Source: Serilophus lunatus
Lineage: Eukaryota > Chordata > Aves > Passeriformes > Eurylaimidae
Assembly: GCA_013399895.1 (NCBI GenBank)
Contig: VXBA01003818.1
Span: 631,433 to 695,432 of the forward strand
DNA: 64,000 nt
Direction of reading: 5' to 3'
Positions 12,501 to 24,500 of this stretch are shown piece after piece; within the stretch, counting starts at the first letter, position 1, and the number at the start of each line of letters is the position of its first letter. A program made the translations under genes and the position numbers. The notes under the pieces are model-generated. The model was not told the origin of the DNA. It worked only from the letters and a program-made list of their open reading frames with translations, and did not search any database.

Positions 12501-15500
12501 GGACCTTCTTTGGTGATCACACATCAGCCTGAACTTGACTCTTCTGCTTTTCTGCTTTACTTTCAGGTCAACCAAACATGAGCCGTCTCCACCCACAGGG
12601 AAATTGTATTTGGCACTTTTGTATTTAAAAAAAAAAGCCTGAATCTGCAGAAGCATTTTACTAATGAGTAAATGAGGTTCACAACATCTAATTGCACAGG
12701 CACTGTGATCCAAATGCTGCTCTCAGAAGGCATTTTGGCGAGATGAGCCTCCTGGCTCACTTTGGAGCCCAGGGGAACAGCAAGACTGCATGAACTGTGA
12801 CAATTAGCAAAATTCATAGGAGTAGGGGCTGCCCTCACAAACTGGGGACAGAGGGGAAAAAGTTCTGACTTCCAGGCTATTAATCTCAGACCATCTGTGC
12901 TCAAAGTATCTGCCAATTTAGGAAACCTCACAAACAGTTCCTGATCTTAGTGAATTCTGCAGATTTCAGCCTCCCATGTTAAGTGTCAGCTATGACAGTC
13001 TGTCATGGGAAGAGAGAATTCCCTCAGGCCCCTGAAGAAGATGCTTTTTGTGATGACAGTAAAGGATTTTACAAAAGCGACAAAGGAGATCAAAGGCAGG
13101 CACGAACTTACAGTGTTCATGGCATCTAGCAAGAAGCTCCAGGTCATCTGCGTGGTAGTAATCATACCCTGACGTTCCCAGAACCTCAAAGGGTAAATAT
13201 CCTATAATAGGTGGAGCCCTAGAAAGGAAGAAAAGGGCAGGGAGTGAGCACAAAACCTGACGCTTTGACATCCTGGCAGATAGGCTGTGATATCAGCAAC
13301 AAAAACCTCATTCATTCACTTGGCAGGGAATCAGGAGTGGGTTTTTATATATGCAGTGATGTATTTTGATACACAAACAAACAAACAAACAAAAATCCAG
13401 CGAGGGAGAGGTAAAAATTGAGAAAATGAAAAGGTGTGTGTTTATTGTTTCATAGCCTATTCATTACGTGGGTGTAGAGAAAGGCATGTACGTATGTGAG
13501 TGACTCAATTCATTAAGGGTTCTTGTGAGACATGCAGCTTGAGAAATGCTATGGCTGCTCCTGTGCATAACAACTTGGAGCTAGAGTAAAATCATCCAGT
13601 AAGTTGGATGTAAATGTCATCTGGGTAGTAACTGCAGAAGAGAGAGTAAGTGGGAAGCTGCATTGTGTGTCAGGATCAGATTGGACAAAAAATAAAAATG
13701 TCATTGTTCCCATGGAAAATCTTGGGAAACTATAGCCCACAAAACTTCCTGTGCTGGTATAGATAGCAATAGGCATGGGGCTGATTTAGGACTGCTTTTG
13801 CTTTGGCAGGTAGACAAGGAATCAGTGAAGTATTTAGATAGGCACAGTGCAGTGACTTACCTATTGTGCTATCAATTCTGTATTTTCCATTTTCTGGGTA
13901 AAATATGAGATTTTTTTTTTTTAATCAGGTGTCCTAACAACATTGACTGTATGCACAGCCTTCATTGGAGCCTGATAACTTAAGATAACGAAACAATACT
14001 TAAATGAGAGGAGAAAACCACTGCTTTTGTCTCTCCCCCCCTCTGTGTCAGCATGCCATGATGCATGCTCCAGCACTCAGGTGTACTCCTGCTTGCACCA
14101 ACTCAAGCACTGCACTCCCTTGGTGAGGCAGGACCAGTGCTGATGTGGCTCCACCTGTTTGTTCTGGCTGCAGGATGTGCTGATAGTGTGGGGCTCACCT
14201 GCCAAGTTCAGCGTGTTTCTCAGGAATAAGGCTGTGGTGTGTTAGCGAAATGGTTAATGACTAAAAATGGGGCAGGCTGAAGGTGCAGGGCCTATCAAAT
14301 CTGCCTCCCCTGCTGTCCTTCTCTTGGTGTGCTGAGTGCTCTTAAGGAAGGTGAATGCTGTAAAGTGGCCAAGAATAGAAGCAAAAAGTAATTTAAATGT
14401 AGTATATTTGGACGGATCGCTCCTGAGTTTCTTGGTTATTAGTTCACTCTTGGCTAAGCCACCCAGCTCTACATTGGTACTCTTCAGAGAGAGAGTGCAC
14501 ATAGTTTATTGAACTAAAAAGAGCTCAGGCAGGCCTACAACCTCCCTCTTCCCCACAAGTGTAGGCAGTCTGGCACCAAACGAGAAATGGGGGGAAAAGG
14601 ACAGCTAGAGGTCTGCTCAACAGCAACCCGAGAAGGACTAAGGTGTGAACAGGACGAGGAGTTAGCTGGGAAAGCTCACTCAGCAGCAAATCTTTTGTAA
14701 CAGAGTGTGCTGAGTACACAGTGGTCTCTGCCACAATACAGCTTTATTTATTCAAGTAACTTTTCATAGAGCACTGTGTTCCTTTTCCTCACGTGACCCA
14801 GATTTCTGTTAATGATGATAATACGTGTTTTTATTAAAGTGTCCTTCCTTACTGTCTCTTTGGCAGAACACATCACTGCCTTACCTATTTTTAATGACAT
14901 GCTTATATTCAAGATAATAATGTCTTTCAGATGCACATCAGATAAACATTTAGGCTGATCAGGAAAGTATTATGCTTTCCTGAATATTACCAGGGCTCTT
15001 TATATGAGAAAGCAACCACAAAATGCTCCTCATCTGTCATTTGAAAAGGAGCTGCCTTGCTTGTGGAGCAATTTAAACATGTCTTGTTAGCTTAAGTTCC
15101 AGTCTTGAGACCTGCAACTAACTGTGCAAATGGGAATGCACAGTCTTCAGAGAGCCTTTCAAATGCAGTCTTTTAATAAATGAAGAGAAAATAAGAACAG
15201 TACCACAGTGCAGAAGAGAAAGAGATAATCATCAAAGCTAACAGGTTTTCTTCCTTTACATATATTTACATGTAGACCGAGAATAAAGATTTTTCCTACT
15301 TTTCTCATGTTTATCCTGATCTATGGAATGGTTTTTGCATTATCTATCTTTACTCTTTGTTATGATCATGATAGCAAAGGTCCTGATTTCAGCCCCTGTT
15401 GAGAACCCTCTGCCACTGCTGATGGCACATCTCAGCATCAGACAGCCTGCATTGACACAAATACGCAAGAAACAGCAACATTTCAGTGTCCTGCAGACTG

Positions 15501-18500
15501 TACTGGAGAGAGGTTTGAACCGATGATTAGATGAGACAACCCCCACGATCTCATGCTCATTCTTGGGTCTGAGCTCACTGCTTGCATCTGGGGCTGTCAC
15601 AAACTCTGCCTCAGCATCTGCATCAGCTTAATTTCCTCTCAGTAACAATGGTTTCCTGGCTGGAGATATCAGTGGGACTGAAGTGGCTGCAAGCACCCGG
15701 CATGGAGATTCCTCTCTGAGTCATAACCCACATTCATCAAAAGACTCTTTGACAGGTTTCAAAGTAGCTCCTGTTCACCTTATCCACAGGAGCTGCTGGA
15801 ACACAGCCCTGTGGAAAGCAGCTCACTCCATCACAGAAGTGAGGGGCTTAGGGCTCTCTTACAAATTTTAGCATTAATCAGCTGATTCTGAAAACAGGCA
15901 TTATGGGACAGGCCAATTAAAGTCTAACAAAGACACTCCAGCAAGATTTTGATACGTGAATAATGATCTGACTGTCTCAAACCACACAGCATCAGCGGCA
16001 GGGCTGCTGCAGGGTCAGTTCCTTCATGCTTCAAGACATGATGTGCGAGGTACACATCTTGTGCACTATATAAATGAAAGTTATTATTCATTCATATTTG
16101 CTCTCCCTCTTTCTTGCTCTAAATGTGCAGATGTTATTTAGAGTTTTTTTTCCTCACAGATATGTTTTTCCTCACAGCCTTATTTACTAGTCTTCTATTT
16201 CTAGTAATGTCTATCTTTGCATAGCTCACAAGGGGAGGGATAAAGGAAAAGGTAGGATTTTGCAATGTGCTTATGCATACATGTCAAATACAGAGAAGTA
16301 AAAGAGTTGAATAAAACCTTCCAGCTTCTTTTGAAGAAAATGAATCCTATATTAATCAGCTTAATAAAGTGGTTCCAGTCTGTTTCATTCACCAAGCTGA
16401 ATCCTAGCCCACTATATGGCATTTTCAAAAACTAATCTGAATTAAAACATGGGAACTGCTGCTTTTTCTTTTATTTTTATAAATTCCATCATTTCTTAAG
16501 GTGAAAAAAATTGGAAGTTTATTGACACAGCAAAAGATTTAGAAGGATTCCTGGAAGCTGTAGTAGCAAAACAGAGGAACTAACCAATATAGGGAACATA
16601 CTGCTCAATTTCAATGAGTTACTATTTTGGTCAAGTTAGACATTTTTCTAGATGTTTTCCAGCACTTTATATGGTTTCTTACCTGCCCAAAGTATGGAAA
16701 AGAGTGAAGCATTTAAGGATGCCTAATAAGTAAGTTCATGATATTATTATTTATTCAGTTGCATTTAATTAGAACTATTCCACCTGGGATCTCAGGCAAT
16801 AGCTACACAAAATTTTCTATTTTTAAACTACAGTTTATTTATTCTTCAGTGACTAAACCCTGATCTCTTACCTGTGGTCCAAGAATAAAAACTTCCACTC
16901 TAAACTATGCCTTGATGTAAATTCTTCACATGGCTCTTCAACATTGCAGAGCTCCTGCAAAACAATTGGTACATTCACATGTTTCATTCTGTGAAATGAC
17001 AAAAGGAGCCTGCTATCAAGACCAAGGATGCATCTCGTTGATATAATAAGCCATAGGAAAACACACTGCTTTTAAAGTACTTGACTTATTTTCCTCTAAG
17101 GAATGCATAAGCCATGCTTTATAGATGCATGAATTGATGAGAAGTGGCTGAATAATCTAATCTCAGCTGAATTTCAGAGCTAGGAAAATAGTCTAGGGGT
17201 CTCCTCTCATACCCTGTGGGCAAAATTCCAGAGCTTTTTGCAAATATTGGTATTTGAAAGTGGATGACAGCTCCAGCCCAGCCTCTAACAGAGCTGGCTA
17301 ATTCCCTCTTGAGCAAGAAGCACCGATGGTTGTTATTCCTGTCATCACCGTGCTGCGTCACGGGACATTTGCAGAGCAGCCCAAAGAGCCCGTGAAACAC
17401 AATGTTCACTGAGTTTCGAGTTGTAGGTGGCCTCCTTAAACAAAGGGGAGATGGGATGTATGTCTCTGAAGGCTGCAAATTCCCAAGTGGTGTAGCTGCT
17501 CACTTCGTCTTGGCGCTTCCTGGGCTGCCCACTCTGAGAAACCCCATCACACGACAACCTCTTCTCAAAAGGAGCTCCTGCTTTAGGCCTTCTCTTTCCA
17601 AAATACACACTTATGTCATGTCCCATCCCAAACACAGCCGTGTCCTCTCTTCATTAACCCTCTGCACAGACGGCCCGTACTGCTGAACCTGCACCCTGAG
17701 AAGCTGCTGCAGCACAGCTCCCACGCACCCACCGAGCTTGGGGTACCCACAGCAACCCCTCTGCCAAGCATCAGTGAGCCCCCCACGAAGGAGAGATGCA
17801 GTCACAGAGATCTCACCTTTAAGAACTGTGGTGTGACAAGACGAACAGTTGCTACGAGGCAAATCTGCTCCTCCGTGGCTGACCTGAAAGCTCGTGCAAT
17901 AGCTGACTCAAAGCCATTACAGGAGGGTGTAGGCACTAGACACAACCAGACAATTTATGTAAGAAGAGGAAGGAGAGCTTTCTTTTCATGTTAAGACAGA
18001 TAAAATGACTAATGAAACCCCAGCAACAGACTCCTCCTACCCAAAAACTGATGCCACACTGATACACACTGATGATATTTAAAGCATGACCCTTTAGGCT
18101 CCAAGTTACACAGCTGTAACCACCTGCCCCTGGCTTGCAGGGGACCTTAGTAAAACAGCTCTGAGCAGCTCAGAGTGTGCAGCTGCAGTCTGCTTGTCAG
18201 CCTTTCTCTAGGTCAACATTTTCAAGATTCACGATTTTACAGGTATCTCAAACTATTTAATCTTTGTAAAGTGTCATTTCACTGCCATGAGTGAAATAGA
18301 ATAGCATATTTTACTGGTTATTTGAATAAGTAGGCTTCTTTACAATTGGCAGTGGGTCAAATGGAGGTATTATCAGTCTGGTATCAGCATTAGGCACAGG
18401 ATGCAGGAGAGTGCACTCTTCTAATCAACAGCCTCACAACTACTTTCATAGGAAAAACGTATTCAGTGTATCCACAGCTCATTCCAACCCTGAAAGTTAT

Positions 18501-21500
18501 GGGGCATTTTCAGCTGAAAAAAGGTCTTTGGGATGGTACAGACCAAGACATGATTTAAGGGGAAAGGTGGAGAAGCAAAGGCAGGCTTGAGCAGTAACTC
18601 ACCATGAGTAAAATATTTAAAATCCACTACAAATTTCACATATTCATACATCAGGGGTTCATTCGGATCTAAACTGCCTCTTGCTAAATGGCAGCAAAAC
18701 TCTATTTGTTTTTCTGCTGAAACGGAAGAGAGAGAGATAAAGGCAATGTTACTAGAAATCTGCACTTCAGCACACTCAGACATTCAATTTATCTAGGTGC
18801 TTACACCAACCCTGCTGCTGTGGTATCTGAGCACACTCTGCTGGGATGCTCTTGAAACCCAAAAGTAAATATATAAATACTATGAGCAATTATCAGCTGG
18901 CTCTGATTAAGGAAATGTGTTCTCACCCTTTCTCCCATGGCTTTGCAGCCACTCCAGTACACTGGATGTGAAGCCCTGGCTATACTGGATTTTCCCCTGA
19001 TTTCACAGATGCAGGATTTCATGCAAAGCAGTTACATGATATTACAGTACTCTGCTCTGGCACTGCTCATTAGGACCCAGATCCAAAGGGCACTGAACTC
19101 ACCCTAAGCCTTTCCATTAACAATGGGAGGGCTCTGTGCCAAGCTCTCATCCAGTTTTCTGCCCCAAATCTGAACTCTATGGATTAGACCACGCAGCCTT
19201 CAGCCAGAGGGAAACCACCCGCAGGGCAGAGCATCATCAGCACAAGGGCTGCTCAGCTCACACTGATGCTCACAGGGCAGCAGGGAGGGGAGGCCAGTGC
19301 TGCTTGGCTGTGGTGAACACATTGGGAAAGGGGGATGCCAACACGGGCTTGGTGAAATGCAGATGATAGGAAGATGCTGCTGCCCGCACTGGTAGGGGCA
19401 AAGGTCCATTCTGAGGGTGGAACAGCAGGCAGCAGTACAGATCTGCATGGACTGTTCAGATGGGAAGGCAGAGAGGTCTTCTCTCGTGTCCTGAGGGATG
19501 CAAGCTTCCCAAGGAGTACAGGCTCCACCAAAACCCTTTGAGATTTCTCCAGCTATTTTCCTTTTCCTAAGTTCTCACTGCTTTCTCAGGTTCAGTCCAC
19601 CATCCCACCTGGAAATAGCTAAACAAAGCACATAGTAAAATGAAGACTGTCCAAATCAAAGAGCAGGTACTGGGAGTACACAGGAACATCAGACGATGTG
19701 ATGCACTAAAATCCACAAATATAGCAAACAGGAGTGGGAGGCAGGAGAATTAAATAGCTGGAGAACCCTGTGCAGGCTCCCCTAGGAGCTGTTTGCCTTT
19801 GGCAAACTTCCCTGACCGACAGACAAGAGCAGAACTCACCATTTAGAAAATCAGCTGCAACAGGATCTGTCATGAGCGCGTGTGGAGAAAGGAGCTTGTA
19901 CACTTCGCTCTGCTCCCGCTCAGGCAGAAAGTTTAATATATTTTGGTCCACCAAATCTGACTGATACAAAAGAATGCTTTGTCATGTTCAGCAGTACAGT
20001 CTGACACAACCACACGCTGCAGCAGAGCACAGGCACTGCCAGTCTCGTACAGATGCCTAAGACAAGGAAGGCCAGTCAATGTGCATTTGGATCTAGGGCA
20101 GAATACAATCCTTAGGTTATTTTACCCCAGGATTACTATCTATTTGCTAAAAGTTGAACAGGTCCCAGTGTTTGCCCACTCTGCTCAGACAGATGTAAGC
20201 TGGAGAAGGAAACGTGGTGTTTCCACAGGAACATAACATGATGGGAAGTATCATTTCAAAGTGAAAGTGTGAATCATTTTCCTTTGGAAGCATGACAGAA
20301 GTGGGAGAGCTCTTCCTCACATCCTCCATTTGTCTTCTAGGCTGAACATCTGGCAAAATCAACCTGACCTGCAAGTCATTCAGTGCCGATCAACTCATAC
20401 ATCCCGACTAAAGGGGTTCTAACAAAATGCCAGCACAGATTTGTTCTTTGCACACCAGGAGATCCAGCTAACTGTATGCTTGGCACTACATAAAGAGAAA
20501 AATATTTTTGAGGGGCCAAGCTGAAATTTCTGCACCTGATAGCTAACTGGTTTCTAGAAGTTCTCTTGGAAAACTCTAAGGCCACACACTTGTTACTAAA
20601 GACTATGGGCTCAATGTCATTAGAAGAGCATAGATTCAATCCTGAAATAATATTTACATTACTTAAGAAGAGCTTCAGCACAGGCTTCACAACCATAAGA
20701 TTTTCCATATACCTGGTGGGACAAACATGTCCTAGATGTGCAGCAAGTGATGAGCTATGAGTACAGTGATTTTTGCATAGTTGAACTTTTTTAACTCACC
20801 CTGAGAGAGAATCTGTTATTCACAGGAACTTGGGAAACCCTAAGAATTTCTTGGTTGGCTCCCCCACCCACAGTCAGTTGCCTCTTTGGTTGGACAAAAC
20901 CAATCCCCAGCCCTGCACTGACAGGTTGCATTAAGGAGGGGAACGAGCCTCATATGGAGTGGTCAGAACTTACCGGTAAGTGTCCAAGCAGAGATGAAAC
21001 ACTATCAGATACATAAATAATAATCCCATCAGTGGTAAGAGCAATGAGAAAGCCATCTAGTGCCTAATGATAATAGGCAGACAAAAAAATAAAAAAAAAA
21101 GAATTACGCAAGGCAACAACTTAGAATATAATAGGCTCATTGACTCTTTGGTGATCATTCTAACAGCCTAAACTTATAGAAATTAATCACAGAAATGACA
21201 GTTCAATCTGGAAAAGTAAAAATTATACATGCTGTCTAAGTCAACATTCTTTTTTTCTTATTTGCTCATTATTATTAAATTGACTTGTATTTTTTCACCC
21301 AGTGAATATTTATTTAATACGGAGCGACACAGTGATGCTTAAAATTTCAACACCCACACAATCTCAGTGACTTCAGTCACTTCATTATGTGTTCTGGGTT
21401 ACACAACAGTTAACAAACTCAGTGTGCAAAGAGATGTTAGATATCATCATGGCAAACCCAGCATTGTGGATGGATGGATGGATGGATGGATGGATGGATG

Positions 21501-24500
21501 GATGGATGGATGGATGGATGGATAAGCAGAGACAGAAAAATTATACAATGACATATTTTTAGCAATTTATGGACAATATCTCCAAGATCTAAAGCCTAAT
21601 GTATTTTGCTTAAAGCACTGATTTGTAAGGATAGTGATAAAACAATTTTAAGGCTTGTTTTGTTTCCCCTTTCTTATTCACAGTGGTTTTTGTCCCAGAG
21701 TCAAAGCCCTCTGTCCCTTTTAAGTCACTGCCTGTGCTTTCTTCCTTGGGTGTTCTCCCTATTCTTCACAACATCTCATTGTCCTATTTACCCAGTGTCT
21801 GTCCCTATTCTCCTGTTACATCAAGATCTGAGAGGTTTAATAGCTGGTCAGCACCGTGCACAAAGCCAGCTCTTCTAAAAACACTGTTAGGCTGCTTTGT
21901 AGCTTAGCTACAGAGAACCAAACATGCAGCATTTACCTTCTCCTCCACCTCACTGCCATACACTCTCTTTGCTCAAAATAAGTCCTCTCTGGAATACAAC
22001 CAACTGATTTTAAGCAAACTGTTTAACTGGTTAAGTCTAACAAAGTCCAGCAAGCCAGCAGTTACTACAGTCACTCTCCCTGCCCACTTCCGATCTTAGA
22101 GGGGGATTCTGTTTTGATTCAGCTGGAACAAGCTAGCTTATTTGGTGAGAGAGATTCCCAGAAAGAATGAACAGACTTTTCCAGGGAGGTGAGTCATGAC
22201 ATCCTGATGAAAAGGAATAACTAAGACACTGCAGCACCTCCCAGCTCAGCCCAGCATACACCCTTATTTTAGTGGGGCAAAAAGCAGCAGCTGCCCACAT
22301 CGGGTAGGAGATGTCCTTGCCAGAGGAGCATGCAGCACAAACTCAGAGCCACGTCCCTAAGAAAAGAGAAATGTAGGCTTGTGGGGTGTTTTTAGACCAA
22401 TGAAGCATTTTAGAGGTGGGAGTATCAGAGCTGTTCTCCTGAATGCACTTAAAGGCAATCCAAGCAGGAGACAGCACTCCCATCACAAGTACAACAGCAC
22501 ACAGCAAGCAGCTGCAGAGGCAGCAGAGGCTGCCTGGCTAATGGGATGTGTGAGGAAGAGAGCTGCTCTGCTTTTTTCAGGTCCTTTCAAGTTTTTCCTA
22601 AAACTGCTAGCTCTAGCAGCTCTTCTGAGAAGTCAAATTCTTTTTTTCCTCTCTCACCAGGCCAAATCTGGGCCAAATCAGTCTTCATTCCTAAATGAAA
22701 AACCACTTACCTTAAAGGGGAAGCAACAGTATTTTTAATTCTGCATCTGCAAAGCATTTAGCACAACACTAGTCTCTGTCAGATTTATACTGTATCTGCC
22801 AGCAGATTGAGACCTACACTTCACCTGTAGGTCTGTACATTTCTGATTGCTCCACTGAACTGACTACTTCTCACTAATCTATGCAGCTTTAATTTCTTCT
22901 TACCTCTAACATCAACTGGGTGAACTCCTCGTTGCTAAGAAATGAAGGTTTCCAGTCTTGTCTAATCTCACAGGCTTCTGTCTGTGCTGTGATTTCTTAA
23001 AGAGAAAACATCAAAAAAGCAACATGACTCATGCTACTAGGATTTTTTTTATTATTTTCAAGTAACACTAGATTTATTTAAAGAAGGCTTTCAGAGGAAT
23101 CATCCTCAGATCATTCTTCACACAAAGACTTCTTGCATGCAACAGTCATTTTCTATGCCATCCCAACACAAATTCGTTAGAAATCAAGAAAGTGAAATGG
23201 AGACATTTTGGGTAGTCTGAAGATATCCTTCAAAAATTACGGTCAATGGGCTAATTTCAGAGTGGTAGAACATTCTTGTGATCAGAGGATGTCTGCAACT
23301 CCGGAGGTGTTTCAGGAAGGCTCTCAGGAGTGCTCAGGCAGCAGGACAGGTGACAGTCATCTGTTAATCCAGGAGACCTGGGAGCAGGGCATAGTATTCC
23401 CTTTCCCTTGGTTTTTTAGTGGGTGCTGTTCCTCAGCTTTTCCTTATTCTCTTTGAGAGTGTACAAAGCAGGCCAAGGGATGTGGAGGCCATTGAGAGAA
23501 ATGATGTCTCTACATTAAAAAACATTCAGCTCTACATCTTTTCAAATCTATCTATCTATGTTTAACTAGTCAGCCCGGTATTCAACCCTAGCCCATTTCC
23601 TGAGGCCAACTGGTGTGCCTTATTCTCCCCCTCACTTAGGCTCATGTTCTCTCTGGAGATCTGAGATGCTTGGGGAAAACAGTTTTCATTTTGTGAGTGG
23701 AAACTAACTAGCTGCTGGGCAGATGTAGAGCCAGCACCCTCCAGTACCTTTCTGTTTCTGTAGGAAATCGATGGTCCTCTGCAGTATTGTGGACTTGTCC
23801 ATCTTGAGAGGGTGGCCGTGGCCCTGCAGCATTGTGCAAAGCTCTTTAATGAGGACATTGAACTGGTCTCTCCTCTTCTTTTCAGATTTGTTGCGTGATG
23901 CCCTGGGCAACAGAAACATAAATGCCACCAAGCAAAATGAAACCCCTGCAGCTCAAGTGAGGGTGAGGTAAACAGCCCTGCCTCAGCAAAGCACTTTAAA
24001 TACAAGAACCTAAACTCTGCTGGGACTGTTAATTTGCTTAAAATTGGACTTGTGTGCAAGCGTTTTGCTGGTGTTTAGAGCCCTGCAGCAGGACTGAACT
24101 CATAGGCAGCAAGGGACACCTGGAGGTAGAAATATAATTTGGGTTCATTTGAACAAGACAGTATCCTTATGGACATTTCATTAGCAGTTCCCTTTGTTTC
24201 AAAAGCAGTGACAGTGAAGGTACTAGGGGCGAAATTTCTTCGTCTACAGTACATTTAGGTTGTGCTCATTTAATTTGTGTGAACTTCTGTTTTGCAGTTA
24301 GGACACGCATATATAAAGGTCAAAATGTGAAGGATTCCTTATTCCTTGATATATACTTGCAAAAGGAGCTTATCAATAGACAATACTGTGCAGAGACAAC
24401 TCAACTGCAGAATAAAGTCTTGTATCTGGTTTTGAAAATCTGCTGTTGTGATACATAAAACTGGGAACGTTAAGCATCTGGCTAAACCACAGAGTGGTTT

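Noticed and set aside
23562..24059. 165-codon minus-strand frame over the bHLH exon
   Set aside because: It is out of frame with the true bHLH reading (coding exon 2) and is a shadow of it.
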